A DNA stretch of 64,000 bases from Rhizobiaceae bacterium (GTDB taxonomy: Bacteria > Pseudomonadota > Alphaproteobacteria > Rhizobiales > Rhizobiaceae), in NCBI GenBank assembly GCA_016742175.1, contig JACVCH010000001.1, positions 124,001 through 188,000 of the forward strand. Reading direction: 5' to 3'. This document shows positions 8,777 to 17,355 of the stretch, piece after piece; position 1 is the stretch's first letter, and each line of letters opens with the position of its first letter. Under the pieces are notes generated by a model. That model had not been told where the DNA came from. It did not search any database and saw only the letters and a list, made by a program, of their open reading frames with translations. Both the position numbers and the translations under genes were made by a program.

Positions 8777-9520
8777 CTATCCTATGCCGGAAATTTGTCG
8801 AAGTGCAGCCAACTCCTCCGGGTAAATTAAATCCATTCCCGCGCCGGCTTGCTGGATGATGCGGCCATTCCGGTTCTCCAAGTCGAAGAAATCTAGGAAG
8901 CGTTCGTCATCCAGTCTGGCACACAAGCTCCTCAGCAACGAGCGATCAACGATTCCTTCCTGACGCTGATCATCTGAAAACAGGGCGGTTGAAGAAATTG
9001 CGGGAAGGCTCTGTATGGCCTGTTTCAGAATCGCAAGTTCTTCTGCAGCCATTCGCCACTCTTCAAGCCTCAGTCTCAGGAACGATCGTGAATTCTCGTC
9101 TCGAATAGAATTGAGCGCTCGCTCCACCAGCGCCGCACGATCTGAGCGTGTCTTGACTCGTCCGACCGCCAGTTCTGCTTCGCGCAGTTTGACGTAGCGC
9201 TGAAATTCAGGGTTCTTTCGAATGGTGACCGCTGTGGGGCCTGTCCACGCAGATCCAACGCCCTCCGATCTCTGGCGCAAGCGTACATAGCCTTCGATCA
9301 TGCCTGAATTCAGTTTTCGAAGTGGTGGCATCCAGGACGGCTGGTCAGTGCCCATGGTCTGGCCCAGTCGGTATGCTTCACCGGAAATCAGAGCCGTACA
9401 GGCTGCTTCCAACCGTTCCAGGGTGCCGATCTGGCGCACGCCGCCACCGCGACTTGCATCATCATGGAGCTTTTTGAAAAGTCGGCCGGCATCTGTCGGA
9501 GATCTGGAGGCCTCAGGCAT
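8777..9520 (-). CDS. GmtX-like third protein of a recombinase trio
   Basis: About 247 residues, soluble and mainly helical, with a SAWTGPTAVTIRKNPEFQRY segment and a long helical stretch (LRLRLEEWRMAAEELAILKQ). It has no catalytic motif. It is the last gene of a tight operon behind two tyrosine-recombinase-like proteins. Its position, size and the WxGPT...IR pattern resemble GmtX of Gamma-Mobile-Trio elements, or functionally TnpC of Tn554. The ATG at 9520 gives an 8-base overlap (ATGCCTGA) with the upstream stop, the same overlap as at the other trio junction, with AGG seven bases upstream. ATG 9544 is the alternative. The family link comes from memory and was not searched. Confidence 0.55.
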   Translation of the reverse strand: MPEASRSPTDAGRLFKKLHDDASRGGGVRQIGTLERLEAACTALISGEAYRLGQTMGTDQPSWMPPLRKLNSGMIEGYVRLRQRSEGVGSAWTGPTAVTIRKNPEFQRYVKLREAELAVGRVKTRSDRAALVERALNSIRDENSRSFLRLRLEEWRMAAEELAILKQAIQSLPAISSTALFSDDQRQEGIVDRSLLRSLCARLDDERFLDFFDLENRNGRIIQQAGAGMDLIYPEELAALRQISGIG

Positions 9521-12500
9521 GCGCCAGCCTAGAGAGCGACTCATGCACAACCTGATCTCCCTCGAGCATCATCAGCCCTCGGACAAGCTTCTCAAGCTCT
9601 TCCGGTGCCCACTTCTGCTCCACGATCGCGCTTCCCACCCGAATGTAGGAATCGTTTTCGCTTTCCGACAGTCTTGAGGCGACGGGATAACCCTGCGAAT
9701 TGGCAAACTCGCGTATCCAGCTCTTCCAACGGAGTTCAACGTCTGACGGCAAATCCATGATCGAACTCGGCATGATCACCGTGTCAACCATCATGGCGTG
9801 CATCAGCTCGAATTCATGAACAACCTCTAGACAGGAAATTGCAGTATCTCGATCAAAATCTGCATTCATCGGCAGGACCAAATTGGAGGCAGACGAGTGC
9901 TGCTCTTCCGCACGCTTTATCAAGCCCTCGCAAATGCGAATGACCTTTAGTTCAGACTCCCACTCCTCCTTTAAATTGTATTGCAACAGCAGATCTCTAT
10001 CTCTGATGCGCCGTAGTTCGACTGACCGCTCGCCGGTTAAGCGCTCCCTTTCCTCGATCTTCTTTCCAAGATCGGCCATTTTGTTCAAGGTTGAGTGGTA
10101 TTCGTACATAAGCATGTTTGCTCGTGCACGAAGCCCTTCAATGAAGTGCGGACCCGTTATCCGGTACCGACACTTCGAGCATGCATTTGGTCTCCAGACC
10201 GGAGCGTGCTTAGCTCCCCCGATGCGCTTACCACCTTCCATGCAGTTCATAGCGGGACACAACCCGTGCATGAAAAGTATGTGATGACCGGAGCGGTAAT
10301 CTGGAGACATGACCAATTCGACGCCTGTACGCTGAATGTGGTCATCGGGAAAGACGGCGCTTTCGGCTAGTTTCTCGAGTACCCGACCCTTCCCGATCGC
10401 GATGTCCTCCCTTTCGAGCCGTTCGTAACCTGCGATTAGTGTGTCGCGCACCCTCCTTAGTCGGAGGACGCGATAATATCGCGACATTTGGGGCGAGGCG
10501 TGCCCGACTAGGGCAACGATTACGTCTTCATCAGCACCGGCCTCGTAGAGCAGCGTGATGAGCGAAGCCCGCATCGAGTGAAGGTCAAAAAAGGCTTTGT
10601 CGTCGACGAACAAGGGGTAATCATAACCCAGCTTCTCGTTGACGATCGGCTGGCAGTGTTTCAAGAGCGCCTTGAAATAGGTTAACAGGCGGCTCTCGGA
10701 TATTGGCATCTGCAGAGGATCATCGGGCCAGCGGAACAGCGGTGCGACCAGTTCGAAGAGAGTTTCATCTACATAGTCGTCGGTCGTGTCAGATTGGCGG
10801 GCAAGCACGAGACGTTTCAAAGGGTTGTACTTCATCTGCAGATCGCGCAGTTGCACAAGTGACGCCGCGAGCCGCTCTGGTATGAACGGGACTGGGATGA
10901 CACCTCCCGTTTTGTTAGTGTTGATGAAAATACCGAGAACCTTGTCCTCATCGTGCCCAATATCGTAAAGTCTTAAGCACCCCTCGCTTCGGTCTTTGAT
11001 CGCCGTCTCAAGGAGATTGGGCAGACGATCAAGGTTTTTGATGTCTATCAGGTACTCATCTCCTTCGCCGCTATCGAGGAAACGGGTGTTCTTGTTCCTG
11101 GTGCCGAAATGAAAGATGACATCGAGCGCGATCGGAACGGCGGGCCAGAATAGCCTTGTCATGCGCCCGGTATCGGGATCCCTTAATTTGATCCAGTGGC
11201 TATTCCGATCCATATTTCGCGCGAATGCGAAGTTGTCTTTCCGGTTCTCTTCGATAAGAATCCTCCAAGCCTCTAGGCTCAGAGCAGGTCGGTGTGTGTG
11301 GGTTGACTTGGGCTTCGGTGGCACGATCTGGTCGATTGCCGGATCGAAAGGATTCGCAAGATCTGCTGCAAAGCCGTCGCGACGGGCGGCGATGGACCAC
11401 AGGTCTCGCATTTCCTTGATGGCTTCGCGACAGATGTTGCGTGCATGCTCTGAAAAATGCTGGGCTAGGAATTGTACGAAAGTCTCGCCGTCACCCTCGA
11501 GAAAGTCGTTCACGTGTGCCCTGCGGCTTATATCTCTGAAGCTCTTCGGCGCGGCATCGTACGATAAAGACTCAACGTATATTAGCCACGGATTTGTGTT
11601 GTAGACCGTCGATTGCAGCGCTTTTTTTCGAACCAAAGGCAGCAACTCTCGAAGTTGTTCCGCCCAATCCCTGACGTGATCCGCCACGGCAGTCACCGGT
11701 CGTCCAAGACACCGTTCAGCCAACTTCGTGTTGCGCGGTTTAGGATTGAAGACCCAGTCGTATGCTTTCGCACCCGAATTTGCTAAACGCTTCTGCATCG
11801 TGAAGAAGGGAGCAAACTTGTCGTCGGCGATGTCCAGGCCAAAGTGGTCCGTGGCGACACGGTAAAGAGCGTTGAACGATGACGAGTGCATTTGTGAGCC
11901 CGAGTGTTGCGTCCATTCCTTCAAGCGTATCAGGGGCTCGGGATCGAAATCGTCTTGCTGCCAGATGTTGCTCGAGATCTGCGAGATCGCTAAGCAATTC
12001 AGCACCATCGTCGCACTTGTGTGGCGGGATAGCTCTTGAAGACCAATAACCTGGTCAACTAGGGCCCGATGACGAGAGGGCATAAGGGTGCGCAATACTA
12101 CCGGCATCAGGCGCGGTGGTAGAAGGTTCCGGATAGGACCCAGAAACTTTGCAGGCAACGCCCAGATGCCCTGCGATGCCAAGTACATCGCAAACCAAGA
12201 GGGTCCATATTCTCGTCCGGTGCCGCGACCTGATTTTCCGTCTTTTCCGGTCGCTCTCTGCTCGAAAAGACAATCGGCAAGCGCCCGCTCAAGCTGAGCA
12301 AGATAAGCTCCGACGTCAGTAGCACTCCTGACGTCCCTCTTTAAATTCGCCCAACCGAACGTTCCAGTCTGCGCGAAGCGCAGGTAATCGTCGATCGACT
12401 TGCTGCCGCTGACGAGCTTCTCGACAATTTCTACCTGTTCAGATAGGGGCATTTGATAAATCTGGGCCGCCGACGACAATTTGGCTGGCCCGCGTCGGCC

Positions 12501-12857
12501 TACTGCCGATAATTCAGCACGCCGCCCGGCGAGGATTTTCGAAACGGCAGGTCGATTCACGTTTACAAAATTATTGAGCCCACCATCCGCAATCAGACCG
12601 TACGCAATCCCTTCGCGCTCACTATCTTGCTCTGACCGCAGTTGCTGACCGCCATATTTGCCTTTGTACTCCTCAAACGGCATCGAAAATAGCGTGAGAA
12701 CCTCAGAAGTAAGAGTCTTCATGAACCGGTTGAGCAAGCTGTTGAGTTCTTTGGGGCTAGGAACCCGGATCACGACAACTGTTTCGGACGCGTTGACGTA
12801 GGTGCCGGTGCCGCTGTCGGACCATCGCAGGTTCCGTTCCGACTGATACTCAACCAT
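9513..12857 (-). CDS. GmtZ/TnpB-like large tyrosine recombinase
   Basis: Numbering from a TTG two codons upstream, the protein has 1116 residues; the ATG at 12857 (GAGG upstream) gives 1114. A long N-terminal region of unknown fold precedes a tyrosine-recombinase catalytic domain. That domain shows HFGTRNKNTRFLD (arginine near 589), LHSMRASLITLLYEAGADED (H762, R765), GHAS (H788) and a terminal tyrosine in MSRYYRVLR (796/797). A cysteine cluster follows (C869, C874, C895, C898), suggesting a zinc finger, then a helical tail. Two large recombinases plus a small partner is the arrangement of Tn554 and Gamma-Mobile-Trio elements, where they catalyse site-specific insertion. Confidence 0.75.
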   Translation of the reverse strand: MVEYQSERNLRWSDSGTGTYVNASETVVVIRVPSPKELNSLLNRFMKTLTSEVLTLFSMPFEEYKGKYGGQQLRSEQDSEREGIAYGLIADGGLNNFVNVNRPAVSKILAGRRAELSAVGRRGPAKLSSAAQIYQMPLSEQVEIVEKLVSGSKSIDDYLRFAQTGTFGWANLKRDVRSATDVGAYLAQLERALADCLFEQRATGKDGKSGRGTGREYGPSWFAMYLASQGIWALPAKFLGPIRNLLPPRLMPVVLRTLMPSRHRALVDQVIGLQELSRHTSATMVLNCLAISQISSNIWQQDDFDPEPLIRLKEWTQHSGSQMHSSSFNALYRVATDHFGLDIADDKFAPFFTMQKRLANSGAKAYDWVFNPKPRNTKLAERCLGRPVTAVADHVRDWAEQLRELLPLVRKKALQSTVYNTNPWLIYVESLSYDAAPKSFRDISRRAHVNDFLEGDGETFVQFLAQHFSEHARNICREAIKEMRDLWSIAARRDGFAADLANPFDPAIDQIVPPKPKSTHTHRPALSLEAWRILIEENRKDNFAFARNMDRNSHWIKLRDPDTGRMTRLFWPAVPIALDVIFHFGTRNKNTRFLDSGEGDEYLIDIKNLDRLPNLLETAIKDRSEGCLRLYDIGHDEDKVLGIFINTNKTGGVIPVPFIPERLAASLVQLRDLQMKYNPLKRLVLARQSDTTDDYVDETLFELVAPLFRWPDDPLQMPISESRLLTYFKALLKHCQPIVNEKLGYDYPLFVDDKAFFDLHSMRASLITLLYEAGADEDVIVALVGHASPQMSRYYRVLRLRRVRDTLIAGYERLEREDIAIGKGRVLEKLAESAVFPDDHIQRTGVELVMSPDYRSGHHILFMHGLCPAMNCMEGGKRIGGAKHAPVWRPNACSKCRYRITGPHFIEGLRARANMLMYEYHSTLNKMADLGKKIEERERLTGERSVELRRIRDRDLLLQYNLKEEWESELKVIRICEGLIKRAEEQHSSASNLVLPMNADFDRDTAISCLEVVHEFELMHAMMVDTVIMPSSIMDLPSDVELRWKSWIREFANSQGYPVASRLSESENDSYIRVGSAIVEQKWAPEELEKLVRGLMMLEGDQVVHESLSRLAHA

Positions 12858-14259
12858 TTGCAAGCCTCGCCATTGCTGATTTCAGCGTCGCGTTGCACTC
12901 GGATGCCCGGCGACCGTAGTCGTCCAAGCTGTCTTCGCGAACGTAACGCATCATGATTTGTTGATCTGATCGGGACATCTTCAGCTTTTTGTCGGCGTAC
13001 CACTTGTAGAAGTGCCGAAGTCCATGGATTGAAGCGCCGGGCAGCGACGGCGATATGCCGATCCGCTTAATTGCTCGGGCAAAAGCCTTTTCGCAGGCAC
13101 CACTCGACAGTGGTTCACCATCAACCGAATTGACGTACAAGTATGGATGTCGCTCGGTAACGCCGAATGAACTTCGCTTGAGCAATATGGTTTGGACTAG
13201 AGCCGCGAACTCCATTGCACGGGAACTGTTGATCCAATACACCCAAGAAAGCACAAGTGGAGAGAAGTACAAAAATCCCTTGTGACCGGCGCGTTGCTTT
13301 TTCTTTTGATGCAAGCGTGGCGATAGTTTGTATGCTCGATAGAGGTAATCGATTCTTTTTTCTGAGAAATCAGCGGTGTCGCCGTTGTAGGTGCACAAAG
13401 TCGGATGTGCCAAAATAACAAACGGCAGTCCGCCCATTTCGACATCGCCAAATGTCGAGCTCATACGGCCGGGAAGTACGTCTTGGACAAAGAGTGTCAG
13501 TCCCTCACTCAGGCGAACTCCGCCGAATGCAAGGAGTATCCATAGCGCACGGAACGTCAGGTTTTTCTCATTTTCGATGATCGCGTCGATCTGCCCGGCA
13601 TTTAGGGAAGTCGTGCCGCGGAGCCGACCTCCTTGTTTGCGCTTAGCAGTCAGATGCGTGCCGAAGTGCCTGCCGGCTCGTGAGTTTAGGACGTTCTCGT
13701 CATTGAGACGATCGACGATATCCAAATGTGCCAACAGCCGATCGGGACGATAGCCATACGGGCTTGGTGGACCCGCGAGCGAAGCGTCAACGATGCCATC
13801 GAAAAGCAGCCGGTCATTCGGATGATGGACCTTTTGATACCGCGCAAATTTCTCAATTGCGTGCAGTTCCATTTTGGCGACTTCCGGGCTGGCGCGTTCC
13901 CAGGGGCAGATGTCGGCAAGGTCTTCTTCGCTGTGCGGCAACGTGCGAAAAGCAGCGAATCTTGACAGGACACGCATTGCCGACGCCCGATCCGCTATAG
14001 CTCCCGGCGTAGCGTTGACTTGAAATTCATGAAGCCTTCCCAAGCTTCGGGCGTCTCGGGCCAAGGTCGTTAGTGAAAAGCCTCGATGCGCGCCGTTAAC
14101 GAGATACTTGTTCAGTACCTGCGGAAAGTACGGCTGGCCGTCGATCGTCAAGAAGATCAGCGGGACATTCACGATCAGCGGTCTTTTCTGGCTCTTTGCG
14201 CCGTCAATGGCCAAAGGCACACTTACGATCGAGAATGCTCGCTCCCAAGTCCTTACCAT
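12850..14259 (-). CDS. GmtY/TnpA-like tyrosine recombinase, first gene of the trio
   Basis: A 469-residue protein from the ATG at 14259 (AGAGG upstream). An N-terminal core-binding-like half is followed by a catalytic half. The latter has AFGGVRLSEGLTLF (R249), IHGLRHFYKWYADKKL (H412, R415) and a tyrosine candidate at 439 or 448 in YVREDSLDDYGR. It overlaps the next recombinase gene by 8 bases (ATGGTTGA). Promoter sequence is expected in the AT-rich 14260-14480 stretch, but I cannot fix a -35/-10 pair with confidence. The probable role is DNA recombination at the ends of the island. Confidence 0.75.
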   Translation of the reverse strand: MVRTWERAFSIVSVPLAIDGAKSQKRPLIVNVPLIFLTIDGQPYFPQVLNKYLVNGAHRGFSLTTLARDARSLGRLHEFQVNATPGAIADRASAMRVLSRFAAFRTLPHSEEDLADICPWERASPEVAKMELHAIEKFARYQKVHHPNDRLLFDGIVDASLAGPPSPYGYRPDRLLAHLDIVDRLNDENVLNSRAGRHFGTHLTAKRKQGGRLRGTTSLNAGQIDAIIENEKNLTFRALWILLAFGGVRLSEGLTLFVQDVLPGRMSSTFGDVEMGGLPFVILAHPTLCTYNGDTADFSEKRIDYLYRAYKLSPRLHQKKKQRAGHKGFLYFSPLVLSWVYWINSSRAMEFAALVQTILLKRSSFGVTERHPYLYVNSVDGEPLSSGACEKAFARAIKRIGISPSLPGASIHGLRHFYKWYADKKLKMSRSDQQIMMRYVREDSLDDYGRRASECNATLKSAMARLANG

Positions 14260-15021
14260 GGCGACCTCTATCAAACAGATAGGCGTCTTTAATTCTTATT
14301 ATTTCAAATAGCAATAGCAAATAAATTCAATACTCAGTTGAGTGAGACGAATACTATTAGAAAAGCAGTATAACAGCCTCACAACATGAGATGCGCGCAG
14401 GCTGATTGTCTATGAGAAAATTAGCTGCGAGCACGAATGAAGGCCTATTCCGCTAGAGCCTGCCTCGTCATATCTAGCGACTTTAATGGCGTCGCCTCCT
14501 CGCCGCACGAAGCCAGTAGATTTGGCCCTTGAGCCAGAATTCAGCTGTAACCGCCCCCGTACTCAGTTCACTTCGCCGACAAAAGCTGGGCGGAGGTTTT
14601 GTCCGCCTCAAATGCGGTCGTCGGAAGCGCTGAAACCTGAGAAGCAAGCTTGGGGCGCAACAGTGCTGCGGTGACACTGTCGAAAAGGGCGGCGTCATGT
14701 TCCCGTTCTGGGCGCTAACCTCTGTCATCGTCTATACCGTCATGCACGGAACTCATCTGCTGCGGCGAGCTTGGTTCCCGCCAGCCCTTTTTCGGTCATC
14801 CTCCGAAGGCAGGCATCAAGCGCGACAGCTTTTCTCACCTCTCCAGAACGTTTCTCTCGGCGCAGGATCGTTCTCGATCAATTCACGGCTGAGAAAGCCC
14901 CACCGCAAGCGGTGGGGTCCGTTCGCCAGCTGGACCCGGGGGCGGGCCGGCGCTTGCTATTTGATTAGCTCCCCGTCCCGCCCCCTGTTCATTTGTGGCT
15001 ACACCTTTCGAGCAGGGGGGA
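14260..15021. other. Right end of the island: AT-rich leader followed by unidentified sequence
   Basis: 14260-14480 is clearly AT-richer than its surroundings and probably carries the trio promoter and the element end. 14483-15021 has short open frames on both strands without ribosome sites or recognisable products. A GC-rich hairpin (CCCCACCGC/GCGGTGGGG, 14898-14917) without a T-run lies inside it. The sequence ends abruptly at the truncated gapR frame near 15022, which I take as the insertion or deletion junction. Confidence 0.5.
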
Positions 15022-15141
15022 TCAGGCTACGACACCAAGGCGATCCGCACCATCATCCGCCTGCGCAAGAAGGACCCGAACGAGCGCCAGGAAGAAGAGG
15101 CGCTGGTCGAGCTCTACATGAACGCGCTCGGCATGGCCTGA
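15022..15141 (+). pseudogene. 5'-truncated gapR (DUF2312) fragment
   Basis: In frame to the TGA at 15139 the sequence encodes [20 protein letters not shown], then [18 protein letters not shown]. This is the conserved C-terminal half of GapR/DUF2312, the alphaproteobacterial nucleoid-associated protein that binds overtwisted DNA. The N-terminal coiled-coil half is missing, and the upstream sequence is unrelated. A strong terminator follows at 15171. The fragment is probably what remains after insertion of, or deletion beside, the island. An intact paralogue elsewhere is likely but not visible here. Confidence 0.75.
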
Positions 15142-15170
15142 TTCGCATCGGTCATTGGGTGAACGACGAA

Positions 15171-15196
15171 GGCCGCGGCATGACCGCGGCCTTTTT
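15171..15196 (+). terminator. Rho-independent terminator of the gapR remnant
   Basis: GGCCGCGG and CCGCGGCC form an 8-bp perfect stem with a 5-base loop, followed by TTTTT. It overlaps the end of the convergent c-di-GMP gene, so it may serve both directions. Confidence 0.85.
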
Positions 15197-17295
15197 CATC
15201 TGACCGCCCGGTTCCTGCCAAGCTGCGCCACGATGCCGTCGAGCGGTTCGGGCCGGTGCAGGAAGAAGCCCTGCCCGTAGCGGATGCCGAGATCGGCCAG
15301 CAGCGCCAGCGTCTCGCCGTCCTCGATCTTCTCCGCCACGACCGTCAGCCCGACCGCCTTGGCGACATCGTTGATGGCGCGCACGATCGCCTGGTCGAAG
15401 GCCGAGCCGGCGAGGTTCTCGACGAAGTCACCATTGATCTTGATGCTGTCGACCGGGAACCGGCGCAGATAGTCGAACGAGCTCAGGCCCGATCCGAAAT
15501 CGTCGAGGCTGACGCGGCATTTGCGCTCGCGCGCGGCGTGGACGAAGCGTTCGGCCGCCTGGAAGCTGGTGATCGCCGCCGTCTCGGTGATCTCGAACAC
15601 GATGTTGGAATGCGCCGCGTGCGAGGCCTCGACCTCGCGGTCGACGAAATCCCACAGGCCGGGGTCGCTCAGCGTCTGGGCCGAGAGGCTGAAGCCGAGC
15701 ACGAGCCCGTCCGCCTCGCGCATCGCATGGCCGTAGCGCTGCAGTGCCGTGCGCACGATCCAGCGGTCGAGCCGTGCGGCCATGCCGAAGCGCTCGGCGG
15801 CGGGAATGAAGGCGCCGGGCGGGATCATCCGGCCGTTGCTGTCCTTCAACCGCGCCAGAACCTCGCAGCGGTGCGATCCGCTCCATGGCAGGCCGAGAAT
15901 GTGGATCTGCTGGCCGAAGAGCAGCAGCCGGTCGTCCTCCATCGCGTCGATGGTTTCCGACAGGATGCGCGCGGCGGTGAGCCCCGAGGTCGACGCGCCG
16001 GCGCCTTCGCCGAAGGCGACGCAGCGGTTGCGCCCCGAGGCCTTGGCGGCGTAGCAGGCGTCGTCGGCGCGCGCGAGCGCTTCGGCCTGCGAGATGCTGC
16101 TTTCGGCGATCAGCGCGTAGCCGATGCTGGCGCCGAGCTTGGGCGAGCCGGCATTCTCGCCGAAGCTGGTGCCGGCAATGGCCCGCAGGATCGCGTGCGC
16201 GAGCACGGCCGGCTCCTGCCCGGCCACCACGGGGGCGAGAATCGCGAATTCGTCGCCGCCGAGCCGCGCGCCGATGGCGTCATCCGGCAGCGCGTCCTGG
16301 ATGATGCGGCCGATCGACTGCAGCGCCCGGTCGCCGGCGGCGTGGCCGGCGAAGTCGTTCAGTGCCTTGAAGTAGTCGAGGTCGAGATAGTAGATCGCGA
16401 ACTGCCGCGACGCGACATCGGCCAGCGCGCGGCCGAGCGCGACGTCGAAGGCGGTGCGGTTCAATAAGCCGGTGAGCTGGTCGTGATGGGCGGCGCGCGC
16501 CAGCGCCTCCTCGCGCAGGCACGCCTCGGTGATGTCCTGCACCGTGCCGACGAACTGGCCGCCCTCACCGAATTCCGGCACGAAGCAGACCAGCGTCTCG
16601 AGATGGCGGATTTCGCCATCGGCGCGGATCATCCTGTAGCGAAGCTGCACGGTCGCGCCCGTCTGGCGCGGCATGGTGTGTTCGCGCTCGGCGCGTTCGC
16701 GGTCCTGCGGGTGAAGCTGCGAGACCCATTGGTCGAGCGGCACCTCACCGTCCTTGGCCGGATGCCCGAAAATCTCGTGCGTGCGCGCATCCCAGAAGCT
16801 GGTGCGCGTCGCGAAATCATGGTGCCAGATGCCGGTGCCGCTGGCGTCAAGCGCAAGGCGGAAGCGGGCATTGATCTGGGCGAGCCGCTGCTCGGCCTGC
16901 TTGCGCCGCGTGATGTCGGCCTGGACGCCGACGACGCGGGTCGGCGTTCCCGTCTCGTCCCATTCCACCGATCCGCCGCGATCGAGCACCCAGACCCAGT
17001 GGCCGTCCTTGTGCCGCAGGCGCATTTCGGTATCGATGCCGTCGGTGAGGCCCGCCACATGCCGGTCGCCGCTGGCGATCGCCTGCTCGCGGTCGTCGGG
17101 GTGAAGCAGCGTCAGCCAGATGTCGGGATCGTCGGGCAGTTCGCCAGGCTCGTAGCCCAGCATCCGGCTCCAGCTCGGCGAATAATAGCAGCCGCCGGTC
17201 CGAAGGTCGGCATCCCACACGCCCAGCCCCGCCCGGTCGATCGCATGCGCCCACAGGTCGCTGCGCGGCCCTTCTTTGTCGTCTTCGCCAGTCAT
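15196..17295 (-). CDS. PAS-PAS-GGDEF-EAL cyclic-di-GMP protein
   Basis: A 699-residue cytosolic sensor/enzyme. Two PAS/PAC units (about 15-135 and 140-265) are followed by a GGDEF domain with intact RLGGDEFAIL and a C-terminal EAL domain. The GGDEF part lacks the RxxD inhibitory site. The EAL signature reads EVLARL. FEITETA, LDDFGSG and the lysine of DSIKIN are present. However, the usual metal-binding Asn in the N-L-S motif is Ser (GFSLSAQTL), which may weaken phosphodiesterase activity. The protein may therefore be mainly a cyclase or regulatory. GGGACGGGGC precedes the ATG. Confidence 0.9.
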   Translation of the reverse strand: MTGEDDKEGPRSDLWAHAIDRAGLGVWDADLRTGGCYYSPSWSRMLGYEPGELPDDPDIWLTLLHPDDREQAIASGDRHVAGLTDGIDTEMRLRHKDGHWVWVLDRGGSVEWDETGTPTRVVGVQADITRRKQAEQRLAQINARFRLALDASGTGIWHHDFATRTSFWDARTHEIFGHPAKDGEVPLDQWVSQLHPQDRERAEREHTMPRQTGATVQLRYRMIRADGEIRHLETLVCFVPEFGEGGQFVGTVQDITEACLREEALARAAHHDQLTGLLNRTAFDVALGRALADVASRQFAIYYLDLDYFKALNDFAGHAAGDRALQSIGRIIQDALPDDAIGARLGGDEFAILAPVVAGQEPAVLAHAILRAIAGTSFGENAGSPKLGASIGYALIAESSISQAEALARADDACYAAKASGRNRCVAFGEGAGASTSGLTAARILSETIDAMEDDRLLLFGQQIHILGLPWSGSHRCEVLARLKDSNGRMIPPGAFIPAAERFGMAARLDRWIVRTALQRYGHAMREADGLVLGFSLSAQTLSDPGLWDFVDREVEASHAAHSNIVFEITETAAITSFQAAERFVHAARERKCRVSLDDFGSGLSSFDYLRRFPVDSIKINGDFVENLAGSAFDQAIVRAINDVAKAVGLTVVAEKIEDGETLALLADLGIRYGQGFFLHRPEPLDGIVAQLGRNRAVR

Positions 17296-17355
17296 GCCCC
17301 GTCCCGGCCGATTTTTCGCTCAACGCACGCTGGACCATAAAGCGAGAAAAAACCG

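Noticed and set aside
3946-15141. tRNA gene as integration site of the island
   Set aside because: No tRNA-like cloverleaf was found at either border; the junctions are yqhA/IS66 on the left and truncated gapR on the right.
14697-15203. 168-codon open frame on the plus strand
   Set aside because: It runs through the gapR remnant and its terminator in a different frame and has no ribosome site or recognisable product.
15256-16467. 403-codon plus-strand frame
   Set aside because: Mirror frame of the GGDEF-EAL gene.
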